Of a DNA stretch of 64,000 bases, positions 9,601-21,549 are shown in pieces. How positions within the stretch are numbered: the stretch's first letter is position 1; each line of letters begins with the position of its first letter. Under the pieces are notes generated by a model. That model was not told where the DNA came from, searched no databases, and was given only the letters and a program-made list of their open reading frames with translations. The position numbers and the translations under genes were made by a program. This DNA is from Spirogloea muscicola (lineage: Eukaryota > Streptophyta > Zygnematophyceae > Spirogloeales > Spirogloeaceae), in NCBI GenBank assembly GCA_009602725.1, contig WELB01000158.1, positions 53,993 through 117,992 of the forward strand, written 5' to 3'.

Positions 9601-12185
9601 AAATTACTCAGAATACGGATTCGCCGTTTGGCACACCAAGGGCAGATGTGAGCCCAGGGTTATGAGCCTAGGGTTGAGAAGGACGTGATTATTCTAAATA
9701 CTTTTCCCAGGTGACACGCCTGGTCGACCAATCCATTCCAAGCTTTGTCGTTGTTGTACTCGCTTTTGCGTTTTGGCTGAGCTTTGAGACGCTAACGGCC
9801 ATCGTGAAACACTCATTCAGATCCCCAGTTATCCTAGCAGCGAGCCTCAAACCATACTTGCCTTACATTTCCCCGGTTCCCCAGTAGGCCGTCGGTCATG
9901 CCAAAGCACAGCTTGGCACAATGGGCCAACTCTCTGCTGGCTATTATGACCAATACGGGGATGGCCTTTCCGGTGAATGCTATGGCTGCACAAGACCAGC
10001 GCAACACATTGGACCAACTTTCGGGGTAGCGATTGGCGTGAGCCTCCGCAGAGGTCGCCTTCCACTTTCACCTCTTGCGCTACTTCCACTATATCCATTT
10101 CGTTGAAGGGAACAATATCACCAACCCCGGGCACGACGGAAGCTGTCAATGTTGGTCAGGCAACAGATTGTGACTGCTATAGAAATAGGAGGGAGGACGC
10201 CGAGGGCCAAGCCTGGGGGATCTGGGCTGGATGAAGAGTATAACTCCCTCCCTTTGCACCTTGTTAATCCTTTTCGGGCTGGCTGTCCACAGACCTCGCC
10301 CCTTTAGGAGAGCCAACTTTACCTCCATCTTTTTCCCCCATCGGATAATTTTGGCGAATAAGTAGTGGACTCCTGCTCTTCCTGCAAAGCAATGTTACTA
10401 ACAGTGAGACCCAAAGGTCTGCCACCACTGACATAAGATGGCCCATATCAATTGGCGCAAAGCCCAAGTAAGTGCTTCCCAGTCTAAAGTCAGTCAGATG
10501 ATGATAATGGCTCGCTCATTCAGACAGTTTTCACATAATGGGGGCTTGCATGAAATAGTTTATGCTGTTTACCCGGGTGCATGCCTTTTAGCAGCAGTTG
10601 CGCATCGATGACTACGTCCTCTGCCCACGTTACGATCTGCTGATCGTGCATACGCATATATGTAGGCCTGCCAGCCTACCTAAAGAGCCATAGAGGTGTT
10701 CACATTCAGACGTCAACCGTCACAAAATTGGTCATGCGTGCTGGCCACCTCGCCGGGTTGGCACAAGGGAAACCATCTGCATATTTTCGGCCCAACTGAA
10801 GTCACACTGCTGGTGATAATACGGACTAGCAACTTCTGTGGAGGTTTCGATCGATAGGGCCGTTAATTGTAGTCGTTGACACTAGGTAGTTGCTTCATGC
10901 GTGCCTCGACCCTCGATGGTCAAAGGGCTGCCAGGAGTCGCAAGCGTAAAGCCAACATCGGACCAACCTCATGCACGAATTGGCCCCGATTGCGTGCGAG
11001 TGGATTGCAACGACATAGTGTTACAAGTCATGATTGTAGGTGTGAAAGCGAGCCCCGTTAAGGCGTCACAAGAACACACGGGATCATATTTGCAATGCAA
11101 CCTGGCCTGCTTGCCAGTACATTGTAGCAATAAATGACTGCTGCTAATGTGAATGATAATTGCTCGTGACCCGATCTGCCAGCAAAGATGACATCCTGGA
11201 CGTCCGTGAGCAATTTGCAAATTTGGAACTTTAACTAGCTAATGCGGCTCTTATCCTGCCTATATAAACAACCTGCGACCTGCAACCAGGGGGCGCCAAA
11301 TATGCTAGAGACGGTGGTGTGGCTTGCACTTTGCCACGAGGCTCCGACAAAGCGAGTCCATCCCATCGTTCTAGAGGATTGGCCAGTGGCGAATCAGCAG
11401 TCATCTACCACGGTGATGTAATATTGGGACTTCTGCGCGTTCTTTGACCATAATGTACCGAGTGGTGTGATTAAATTGAGAAGGGACTATGATGCAGACG
11501 ACGTCTGGATGTGGGCTCCTCCTCCACGGAAAAGATCGAAGTGGCTTCCCAAAGGGGGCGAGGCTGTGAAGAGGCCAGGTGTAAGGAACGCTGTGGATTG
11601 CCAAGCCCGGGCTGGCGGCGGCGCGAGGAAAAGCGGGGAAGGCATTGGGATGGGGCTGCAACAGTAAAATGAGCAACGGGTACTGCAGGGGCAAGGGTCC
11701 AGGGGTCCGAGGTTGGGTGAAGATTTCACCCCCTTTCCATCTCAGGATCCCCCTGTATAGCCCGACGGACTGCAAGCCCGGCCATACGGGCCCGGGTGGG
11801 ACAATCGGCAACCAGTCTCTCGTTGACATCCCGTCCACGTTCTGTCGACGGCTATCAAGGGGCTACCGCTGACAATCTACCCATCCATCGGCCACCACCG
11901 CCATACTGACGGTCCCCATCAATGCCCCCCGTCAGTTGCTACTGAGGGTCTACTACCCTCGGGCAATCGTGAGCCGTCTATCGTTCCCGTCAACACTAAC
12001 GGCTAACGACGTCGTCAAGGCAGTCTACAGCGCTACCGCCTCCCCGTCGCCGTGCCAGCACCATGCTGTCTCGCGCGTCCCGACTCCCGGTTGGGCCGCT
12101 CTTAGCTGAAGGTTAAGTCCACGCTCGCCTTCCTGGTGAAATGTCCGTCTCCAGGCATCTGTCAAGCCTTCCCTGCGGCACTGCC
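9601..12185. other. No gene recognised; one SINE-like copy
   Basis: 2.6 kb without a frame I can assign. A SINE-like copy (TTTTCGGGCTGGCTGTCCACAG...) lies near 10,270-10,325. The 145-residue minus-strand frame at 11,401-11,838 is Pro/Leu-rich and unlike any family I know. Base composition is less GC-rich than the retroelements on either side. Confidence 0.4.
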
Positions 12186-12412
12186 TGTAATGAACCAGCC
12201 GTTTGGTTAAGCCACATGGCTCTGCTTGCATTACATGACCGGCTACTTGGGACAAGTGGGCCCGCCAGGTGGCGGGCTGGCCAGCCGGGCAAGTGGCCCG
12301 CCCAGAGATGGGTCCAGCCCGTCCAGAAATACTCCTCGCTAGGATCCGCCCGTTCAAGGGAGGATCTTTGGCCCGCCGTCTGGCAGGCCATGGGGCGACC
12401 CGCTCACACCCC

Positions 12413-12666
12413 TGTCAACCTGTCTGCAACGAGCTCAGGCGTATGCTCTGCATCAGAAAGCTGGTCGAGCCTTAGCTGCTGGCACAAGAGCTAGTCAATT
12501 GCCGTCCGGTATTCGAGCGTCAGCTAGCGACCTCTATGTGCTGACTCGTGGTTACTGAGCGGGTCAGCTTAGCAGCAGGTGACGTACATTTGTCCAATGT
12601 GCTTGCCTTTGTACTTGGCCGGCCACACATGGCCTCCCCATCTCTTAATATACACGCATTTTCCTG
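12413..12666 (+). mobile_element. LINE 3' end (tail type B) inside LTR-A
   Basis: The frame QRAQAYALHQKAGRALA...ASDLYVLTRGY-stop ends at 12,558. The 3' UTR continues with GTGCTTGCCTTTGTACTTGG and GGCCGGCCACACATGGCC to TACACGCA. The flanking LTR-A sequence (CACACCCCTG / TGGAGGGGGG) is contiguous in other LTR-A copies, so the insertion site is clear; CCTG may be its target duplication. Confidence 0.8.
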
Positions 12667-12913
12667 GAGGGGGGGGGGGTGGCACAGAAAAGCACGAAGA
12701 GCCTTGGGGCTGAGGCTCGGCAGGAAGTTCGAACCGGTGAAGCCCAGGAGCAGCCTTGCCGCTGCTCGCCGCCGCAGCCGCCGCCGCACCTTGCTGCGGG
12801 GCCTGCTGCGCCGGCCTGCGCCCAGGAGGTGGAGTCGCCGCCGGACGGCGGCGCCACGGGGCCTGTCTTCCGCTGCGCCTGTGCGCTAGTGCTTTGCCTG
12901 TGTAGTGGGTTGG

Positions 12914-13297
12914 TGTAAGGCGGCGGGCGGAGGCCCGGGGCCTTAGGACGCGGAGCTGGACTGCGAGCGAGGATCAAGAGACTGGAAGCACGATGCACAA
13001 GGCGTCTTGGATTACTGGAGGGGCAAGAGTACAGAGTGCTCGAGAGGTGAGCAGGCAGGATACAGATTGCTGGAGATGGGGGCCCAAGAGGGCCCCCCCT
13101 CCTTATATAGCCTAGCCTCACTAGGGCCTCTGTAAAGATCTAGAAGTTGCAGGAGGACGTTCCCATGCCCGGGGTCCCTCGGGAACCCTCTAGAGGAGCT
13201 AGGGAGCCCAGATTAGGGTTAGGGCTGACTAGGCTGGATTTAGGCTTAGGGCGCGGGGCGCCGGCTCGATGCTCGGGCTAGGGCGCGATTCATGACA
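12914..13297 (+). repeat. LTR-C copy 1 (384 bp)
   Basis: Starts TGTAAGGCGGCGGGC and ends GATTCATGACA (TG...CA). Almost identical to 18,195-18,578. Contains a TATATAG box at about 13,103 and TTAGGGTTAGGG near 13,215. Its left flank is LTR-A and its right flank is pol, with no matching 5-bp flanks. This suggests a recombination or deletion after insertion rather than a simple solo LTR. Confidence 0.75.
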
Positions 13298-14521
13298 GTA
13301 TCGTGGCCTCACGGAGTCCGGCTCTTGACAAGTTGTTGGCAGCGTATTCGGATGTGTTCCTGGATGCACTTCCAGACGGATTGCCTCCCCATCGAGGCGT
13401 GGCTCATACAATTCCATTGGACCCCGGCGCTGTGCCGCCATACCGTCCCATGTACCGACTGAGTCCTCTCGAATGACGAGAGATGCAATCCCAAGTGACG
13501 GAATTGCTGCGTAAAGGGCACATTGAGCCTCGCAGTCCCCGTGTGGAGGACCTATCCTCTTCGTCGTAAGAAGAAAGAGGGTAATCTCCGGATGTGCAAC
13601 GATTACCGAGCCCTCGAGAAGCTCACTGTCAAGAACCGATACCCGTTGCCTCGTATCGATGTTCTCTTCGATCGTCTCGCGGAAGCTAAAGTGTTCAGCT
13701 CTCTCGACTTGCAAAGTAGGTATCATCAAATTCGTATCACTCCTGAGGACGTTCCGTAGTCAGCGTTTCGTACGCCTGTCGGACACTTCCAGTTCAAGGT
13801 GCTGAGTTTTGGTCTGACCAACGCACCTGCCACGTTTCAGACAGTGATGACAAAAGTCTTTGGCCCCCCTTTGTATGACTTCGTGCTGGTCTATCTGGAT
13901 AACATGCTGATGTTTGAAACGCCTGAGGATTATGTGGAAAGTTCTGCAGTTGCTACGTGAAATCATTTGTATGCCAAGACCTCCAAGTGTGTATTCAACC
14001 AGCCCGAATTACGTACTCAGGTCATGTGGTGGGCAAAGATGGGTGCGCGTCCACCCCAAAAAGACAGTAGTAGTGAAGGACTGGCCTGTGCCGCGGACTG
14101 TGCCGCCGTTGCGTTTTGGGATTCGCTCCTGCAGGAGGATCATCTCGTAGCATGCGAAAGTCGCCTGCTCAGTCCTGCAGAGCGAAATTATACTACGGGT
14201 GAGCAGGAGCTCCTTGCTCTTTTGCACGCCCTCCGTGTGTGGCGATGCTATCTCGAGGGTGTCCAATTTACGGTCGTAACGGATCATTGCCCGTTGACCT
14301 ACTTTCACACACGGCAGAAATTGAGCAGGCGTCAAGCTCGGTGGGCTGAGAGCATGGCACAATTCCGATTCCAGTGGTTGTACCGCCCTGGACGTATCAA
14401 AGTGGCGGACCCGATGAGCCGCAACATTGTAGGGGCTGCTGTGGCGCCTGTCTTGTGTGCCACAAGGGATCGGACTGCAGACGTGCGGCCTACCCGTGGG
14501 GCCGCAGCGCAAAGCACCACC

Positions 14522-15450
14522 AGTAACGTTTCCGCCGTTTGAGCGTGCTAACGGCGCGCGATAACCTTACATGAGCGTAGCGTATCTACCGTTTGGACTC
14601 CCAAACGGTGCGGGTAGCTTGGCTGCACTCCGTGTAGCTAAGTACGGTTGGAGGGTCCCTGGCTCCGTACCTTGTCGGCACGCCTCGGGCTCATGCCCTG
14701 CAGGCCGGCCGGGTGAGTCAGCTCTCCCTCAGGACGGCACCCCGCGGGCTGACTGGATTGACCAGCTCTCTCGGCCTCATGGCTGCATGGCCTCGGTCCT
14801 GTGTCCGCATGGCCCCGGTCCCTTGGACTCGAGCGCCGGCCTCTTGGCGCTAGTCCCTTGGACTCATGCTGTGCAGCGCGCCAGTCCCTTGGACTCGCGC
14901 GCCGGCCTCTTGGCGCTAGTCCCTTGGACTGGTGCTACAGGCCTCTGGCCCTGTGTGCCAGCCTGTTGTATTTGTCGTGTCCCCTTGTCAGGCCCGCCCC
15001 TCCGTGAGAGGGCCCTGGGGGCGACCCTCGTCACACCCTCAGGGGAGGGGTGGCAGGAAAACCGCTATAAGTAGTGGGCCTTGGTCAGACTCCGGAGTCG
15101 ACCAACGCCCGAGAGAGACACAGCCCTGCTGCTGCCTAGCCAGCCCTGCTGCTGCCTAGCCAGCCCCGCTGCTGCCTGCTGCTGCCGCCGCCGCCACAGC
15201 TCTGCTGCTGCCGGCTGCTGCCAGCCCGTCACCGCAGCTCATCACTGCGGGCCCTGCCGGCTCTCTGTAAGTCTACTGGTAGAGTCACCGCCCTAGGGCG
15301 GTGCCTCAGGGTAAGACTTCCGCTGCGCTCTGTGCGCGAATGTGCGTTGGCGTTCTCCTGTACGAGGGTTGTCTCCAAAACAACCCTATGCTCGAATCCA
15401 AACCAGGACACCCTGACTCTAACTGTGTGATAAGATGCAGAGATGTCACA
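14522..15450 (+). repeat. LTR-B copy 1 (solo LTR)
   Basis: About 930 bp, homologous end to end with 33,139-34,033 and 38,222-39,116: GTAACGTTTCCGCCGTTTGA start, U3 palindrome, CTATAAGTAG box at about 15,065, CTG-rich leader, R/U5 hairpin near 15,275-15,320, and end AGATGTCACA. U3 has extra tandem units (CTTGGACTCGCGCGCCGGCC type, 14,820-14,935). No clean target duplication found. Confidence 0.75.
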
Positions 15451-15455
15451 CGCGT

Positions 15456-15938
15456 TGTCCCCGGCGCCTCGACACGTCGGCCCCGACAGCGGGGCCTTCC
15501 CTTCGACAGGCCTGCCCCTCGGGGCGGGCCGCATGCCAGCCCCGCGGGGTGGGCCATGGAGCGACCCCAGGCGCCCCTGGAAGGGGGGCAGCACCGGGTG
15601 CACTAGGAGTCTGGGGGCAGAGACACGGACAGCATTCGGATCAGTGAAGCCCCGAGAGCGGCGCAGCCCTGCTGCCGCGCCTGCTGCTGCAGCCGTCGCC
15701 GGAAAGACGCTGCCGGCTCGCTGCAAGACGTTTGCGGCCTGCCCTTATTGGGCTAGCTGCGGGCTGGTGCCCGAGTGGTGGAGACGCCGCCTGACGGCGG
15801 CACCACAGTGCAAGACTTCCGCTGCGCGCCAAGGAGCGAGGAGCTTCGTGGTGTAGGGGTTTGCTTATAAGTCCCTACGTCCGAAGCAATCAAGACTTGA
15901 CCGCCTAATTGCCCGTGAAGAGGGGTCGGGCCATGACA
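15456..15938 (+). repeat. Further LTR-like segment
   Basis: Starts TGTCCCCGGCGCC and ends GGGCCATGACA. It contains the same R/U5 hairpin plus AAGACTTCCGCTGCG (15,778-15,826) as the other LTR families but otherwise differs from LTR-A, B, C, D and E. Probably another LTR family or an internally deleted one. Boundaries are tentative. Confidence 0.45.
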
Positions 15939-16430
15939 TGATCTGTTCGGTTGGCTCGCAGGGGCTACCGTGTTTAGCTCCCCGGACCTGCAAAATGGTT
16001 TTCACCAGATTTGAATCACGCCTGCGGATGTTCCAATGTCGGCATTCCGTATGCCGCTTGGACACTTTGACGTCAAGGTTCTGATTTTGCTTTGACCTTG
16101 ACCGGCTACGTTCCAGGCTGTGATGACGAGAGTCTTTGGCCCCTTGCTCTGTATTTTTTCGTGCTGGTTTAATTGGACGACATACTGGTGTTCACCAGGC
16201 CTGCTGGTTTAATTGGACGACATACTGGTGTTCAGCAAAATGCCGGAGGATCACGTGGGGCACCTGCGCCAAGTGCTGCAGTTGCTGCTTGAGAATCAAC
16301 TGTGTTTGCCAAGTTTCAAGTGCGCATTGTACCAGCCAGAGCTGACATACGGTGGTGATGTCGAGGGCAAAGACGGACGGCATACGAGTCGACCCCAAGA
16401 AAACTTCGGTAGTACGGGCTTGGTGTAACT

Positions 16431-17514
16431 GTTTTCATGGCTTTTTTCATGGCTGGAATGTCAATGCAGCAGTGATGTACTGATAGGTGCCTGGAGACGA
16501 GACACCTCGTCCGGCTGACAATAAGTTCACCGTCAGTTCTGCAGGAAAGGCTTGACAGATGCCTAGAGATAAGATAATAGCCTGTGCAAGACTCTGTGGC
16601 GTCTGCATGTGTGTGCGGCCATCTTGTGGCCGAATGTCTTTGTGCTGTTGAGATTGCTGTATGAGTTTTTGCTCCGTTGCTGGACTGTGCTAAGAGTGGC
16701 ACCACTGCCAGAGCAGCTTCTGTATTTTGGGCTGGAGGAAAGTGCAGTACTGGCTCTGCTCTTTTTGGGCAAGCGTACCTGCTTTACATCAAACGTGATG
16801 AGGTCAATTTTATGGAGCCCTGCGGTGCGAACTGCGCCATCGACGCGATGTTTGGCACGCGTCGGCGAGCATGGCAAGGGATGGCGAAGGTGAGCCCCTC
16901 GGCATGGGAGCGATTTAAAGAGTCAGAGGATGACGGTGATGCTGTGTCTCCTGGCTTTATTCCTGCTGTTGCTGCTCCTGGTGCTCATGCTGCAGCCGCT
17001 GAAGTAGCTGCTGGTGCCAACTTGCTGCTGCTGCTGCTTCTGCTGCACCATGGCTGTTGCTGCTGGAACCAACCTGCCTTGATGTTGATGTTGAAGGATA
17101 AGGTCCACTTTTGACAATTTGCCGGATTTAGAAGCCAATGTGGCTGCCCCAAGAAGCGACATGCCCACTGGCGCAACCAGTGGACGGCTTTCCGTGTGGA
17201 GTGGAGCTTCTGGTCAAGATGAAGGGATTACCACCCCACAGACGAACAATGTGTCCTGTATGAGGAAACCATGATGGCATCATCGTGTGTGGAATGTGAG
17301 CAACTCGTGGTGCACAAGGGCCCTTGGACAAGGCACTACGGACGAAGCCAAGATGCGGTCTACAGGGGGTTCTTGCCTCTCATCTAAACACCAATCCTCC
17401 TTGCATGTACCGATGAAGTCCATTTAATGTCGTTTTAATAAGTCATGGCTAGGCAAGCCTGATCCCTAACCTGCTAGGCAAGCCTGCTTCCAATAATTAT
17501 CGTACGGCAATGTG
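16431..17514 (+). other. Unassigned segment with CTG-rich tract
   Basis: Not Ty3-like. A frame at about 16,780-16,960 reads YIKRDEVNFMEPCGANCAI, then DAMFGTRRRAWQG and an acidic stretch, followed by a CTG/GCT-rich tract (16,960-17,060). I do not recognise the family. It separates two parts of G3, so it is either an insertion or the start of the LTR-E fragment whose end lies at 17,515-17,608. Confidence 0.4.
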
Positions 17515-18194
17515 CTTTCTCGTGGCGGGTGGTTGTCCCTACCAAGCACTCAGTTCCTAAAAGGGCTCATCCGGCTCTAATCTGCCTGTTAGGGACCGAA
17601 CGCTACATTAGTCTCAGAGGTGCACGCCTTACGTGTTTGGCGTTGCTACCTGGACGACCTACAGTTGTCACCGATCATTGTCCGTCGACGTATTTTCACT
17701 CACAGCAGCATTTGACTCGGCGTCAAGCTCGATGGCTGAGTGTATGGCATTATACCGTATCCACTGGGTGCCTCGCCCTGGACGGCATACTTTTGCGGAC
17801 CCCGTGAGTCGCAACACTCGAGGGGCTAATGTGTTGGCTACCTTGAATGCTTCTGGAGTGCCGGCTGCAGGACTGCGTCCGACTCGGCAAGCTTCTCGGC
17901 TTCACGGCCGACTTCTCCGAGCTGTACGTGGGACTTATTTGAATGGTATGGCAGCGACCTAGGACTAGCCGGGACAGCCAACGTACGCACCCTCACCGAT
18001 GACAAAGGCTTCTGCTGGCAAGGCGACGCTTGTGGTCCCGGACTGCATTGCCTTGCGCTCTAACATCATGCAGGAGCCGCACGATATGCCTTAGTGTGTT
18101 CATCTGGGAGTGAGCAAGACCAAAGAGGCTGTGCAACGCCTCTTTTGGTGGAAGGGCTTTTCAGCTCAGGTGCATGCTTTCGTGACAAGCTGTG

Positions 18195-18578
18195 TGTAAG
18201 GCGGCGGGCGGAGGCCCGGGGCCTTAGGACGCGGAGCTGGACTGCGAGCGAGGATCAAGAGACTGGAAGCACGATGCACAAGGCGTCTTGGATTACTGGA
18301 GGGGCAAGAGTACAGAGTGCTCGAGAGGTGAGCAGGCAGGATACAGATTGCTGGAGATGGGGGCCCAAGAGGGGCCCCCCTCCTTATATAGCCTAGCCTC
18401 ACTAGGGCCTCTGTAAAGATCTAGAAGTTGCAGGAGGACGTTCCCATGCCCGGGGTCCCTCGGGAACCCTCTAGAGGAGCTAGTGGAGCCCAGATTAGGG
18501 TTAGGGCTGACTAGGCTGGATTTAGGCTTAGGGCGCGGGGCGCCGGCTCGAGCTCGGGCTAGGGCGCGATTCATGACA
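18195..18578 (+). repeat. LTR-C copy 2: solo LTR with target duplication
   Basis: 384-bp TGTAAGG...CATGACA unit flanked on both sides by CTGTG (18,190-18,194 and 18,579-18,583), a perfect 5-bp target duplication. In the younger Ty3 element the host site reads through without a break (AAGCTGTGCCACATGCC near 30,770), which confirms the empty site. A TATATAG box lies at about 18,384. Nearly identical to copy 1, so recent. Confidence 0.9.
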
Positions 18579-19516
18579 CTGTGCCACATGCCAACGTAAT
18601 AAGGCAATTTCTGGCAAAACTGCCGAATACTGCAGCCCTTGCAAATTCCGGAGCGGAATTGAACTACCGTAAGTGTGGGTATCATCACACACGCCTAAGA
18701 AGCGAAACGGCTTTGATGCCATTGTCGTCTTTGTGGATCGTTTCAATGAAATGGTGCAGCTCCACGATTACGCAGGCATCAACGAATAATTTCGCTAGCT
18801 TCTTCTTGAATAAATTGTGGAAGCTGAATGGTGTACATGAGAGGCTGGTCTCGGACCGCGATCCTCGCTTTCCAGGTCACTTCTGGAAGGAAGTTTGCAA
18901 GCTTGTTGACACAGAGCAGGCCATATCCACAGCCTTTCATCCAAAAACAGATGGCCAGACCGAGAGTGGAATTGGTTTTATTGGTTTCTCGAGGACATGC
19001 TGAGGCACTTTTCTTTCAATCCCAGCCAGTCTGACTGGGATGAGTGTTTGGCTCCAGCTGAGTGTGCTGTGAACAATGCCTATCATGCGCCCACCAAGGA
19101 GACACCCTTCTTCCTCGACTAAGGCCAGGTCAGCATCCGAGCTCCACTTCAGGTGGGGAGGCCGGAACGAGTAGTGGTAGCTTGCCGTGGTAGCCTACAC
19201 TGGGATCCTCTTGGAGGCCAAGAGACGGGCTCGGCATGTCTTGAAAAGTGTCCAGCGTCGCCAAAAGGCTTATGCTGACAGACGTAGGAAGGATGTGTCT
19301 TTCTACGTTGGTGCACAAGTGCTGCTGAGCACGAAGCACCTATACTTGCGGGCTGTGGGTACGCGCACGTTGCTGCCCGAGTGGATTGGACCATTTGAAG
19401 TAGTACGCCTTGTGGGCAAGGTGTCCTACGAGCTGCAGACACTGGTGCAGTGGAAAGTCCATAACGTCATCCATGTGTCTCAGCCGATCGTTTCCATTCG
19501 GACGGCCGCGTCCAAA

Positions 19517-20187
19517 TGTACGTTCCCGCCGTTAGGGCGTGCCAACGGGCCGGTAACCTTCCATTATCGTCTCGTCACCCTTGCGGCGTCCCCACCGGTG
19601 TCAGTAAATCCGCTGCACCCTGTGTAGCTATTCCCGATATCGGCGAGTCCCGCCGAGGGTGGGCCCCTGGGGCTCCCCCCGTCACCCACCCTACTTCGTG
19701 TCCCCACTGTTGGGCCCGTCCCTCCGAGGGTTGGCCCTGGGGCGACGCTCGTCACACCCTCGGGGAAGGGGTGGCAGGTGGAACGCTAAAAGTAGCAGGC
19801 CGAGCCCAGACTCCTCAGTCAAACCAGTGACTCCCAGAGAGAGGCACAGCCCTGCTTGCCTGCTGCCGCAGCCGCCGCCCCAGCCCTGTTGCTGCTGTCT
19901 GCTGCCCAGCCCGTTGCCGCAGCTCGTCGCTGCATCCATCGCCGGCTCTCGGAAAGTGCCATGGTTGCGCCCCAATCTGGGGACAGCTACTAAGCTAGAC
20001 CAGCAGTAGAGTCGCCGCCTTCTGGCGGTGCCTCTGGGAACACTTTCGCTGCGAGGTATGCGCGTACGTGTTCTGTGTGCACCGGCGTTTCCTCTCTGTG
20101 GGGGAATAGTCCCTAAACCGCCTAGGTCCGAACTCCTATCAGAAAGTACTAATCCCTAACTGCGTGTACAGGAATTAGGACGTTTCA
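19517..20187 (+). repeat. LTR-D solo LTR, plus orientation
   Basis: Starts TGTACGTTCCCGCC and ends AGGACGTTTCA, about 671 bp, splitting G3 between integrase and chromodomain. Flanks are CCAAA and CCAAC, a target duplication with one mismatch. Carries a CTAAAAGTAG box near 19,787 and the R/U5 hairpin near 20,008-20,054. Confidence 0.75.
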
Positions 20188-20673
20188 CCAACCGCCTCCA
20201 CCTCCACCGGTGATCGAGGATGATTTTAAATTTGAGGTGGAAGAAATCTTGTCTCACAAGGACAGTCTCCGATAGCGCAAGACCCGTCAGTACCCGTGAA
20301 GTGGCTTGGGGATGGGCCTGAGCACAACACGTGGGAGCCTGCGGCCATTTTGGCAAGTTGTCCAACTGCTTCCCGGGAATGCCTGCCCAAGGGTGGTGAT
20401 TCCACTAGGCTTGGTCGAGGCCGCATTCGTCGGGCATCGTAATACCTGTCGGCTGTTTTCTCGTTATTCTCGAGGACGTGAACACCAGAGTGAAGAGGTA
20501 TGCAACGATCCCGCAGTTCAACCAAGCCAAATGGTGCTGTTAGGGTGACATGACCGCTGGCCGTATGACGGACACGTGGCCCGTCCAGCTGGCGGGCGGG
20601 TGGCTTGTCAGGCAAGTGGCCCGCTCAGGTGCGGGCAGGGCCCGCCCGTCCTAAAATACCCCTCGCCTAGATC

Positions 20674-21549
20674 TGTGACGTCCTGGTCCCTGTACACGCA
20701 ATAAGGGGTTAGTATGTCCTTATTGAGTTCGGACCTAGGGGGTTACCCCCTAGATTCGAACTCCCCCTTAGGGGGTTGGAATAAGGAACCACCCCCGTAC
20801 AAAGAGGAACGCCGACGCACAGTATGCGCACACTTGCGCATACTGCGCAGCAAAAGTCTTACCCTGAGGCAAAGCCAGAAGGCGGCGACTCTATAGAGGT
20901 TCTGGCTAAATAGCTGTCCCTAGATGGGGCGCAAACATGGCACTTAAGGAGAGCCGACAATGTCCGCTGCGACAAGCCGCAGCGACAGGCTGAGCCGCAG
21001 ACGATGGCGGCAGAGCTGTTGCAGCGGCTGCGGCAGCAGGCAAGCAGGGCTGTGCATTTATCGGCGTCACTTGTCCGACTGACGAGTCTGGCCTCGGCCT
21101 ACTACTAATAGCGTTCCACCTGCCACCTCCCAAGAGGCTGTGATGAGGGTAGCCCCAAGGTCCTCCCCCGAAGGGGCGGGCCCGACGATGGGGATACGGG
21201 ATTCAGGGGGCTGGCCCCCATTGACTGCGGACGCTACCGCTTGCAGCGAAGCAGCGCTGGGCGGATGGAGTACAACTCCAGGTCGATGCCGCTTGCAGGG
21301 AAGCAGCGCAGACCGACAAGGGTACGGCTCCGGGCGGTGTCGCTGACAGCGAGGCAGCGCTCACATACAGGAGTTCAATTCCCGCGTGCAGTGAAGCAGC
21401 GCTTCCGGGGCAAATACGACTCCCGGACGATGCCACGAGCACCGCACCGGACGATGCCACGTGCACGCGCGGTACGAGGCCCCGTGGCGTCGGACTGGAC
21501 TTACAGTGACCGGTACCGTTTGGCACTCCCAAAGAGGAGGAAATCTACA
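20674..21549 (-). repeat. LTR-D solo LTR inside the 3' LTR-A of G3
   Basis: Reverse-oriented LTR-D: TGTGACGTCCTGGTCCCTG at the left edge, GAAATCTACA at the right. Flanks AGATC and GGATC agree at 4 of 5 bases; intact LTR-A copies read CCAGGATCCGCC here. U3 (21,225-21,470) contains degenerate tandem units of about 60 bp around GAAGCAGCGC. Confidence 0.75.

Larger units (their letters stand above)
12186..14521 (+). mobile_element. Ty3/gypsy remnant G2 (LTR-A family), broken
   Basis: Fossil. Begins with an LTR-A copy (TGTAATGAACCAGCC..., 12,186-12,913) that carries a LINE tail, followed by an LTR-C copy, then internal pol sequence (end of protease/RT through RNase H, to about 14,520) closely related to the younger element at 25.9-32.6 kb. 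Gag and the first part of pol are absent. Heavily degraded, with many breaks. Confidence 0.8.

Noticed and set aside
9601-12185. tRNA or small RNA genes in the quiet stretch
   Set aside because: Looked for cloverleaf-like arms and A/B boxes by eye and found none convincing. A covariance-model scan would be decisive.
15119-15245. CTG/CCG-rich tract as a disease-type trinucleotide repeat or a gene
   Set aside because: The same tract recurs at the same place in every LTR-B copy; it is the LTR leader.
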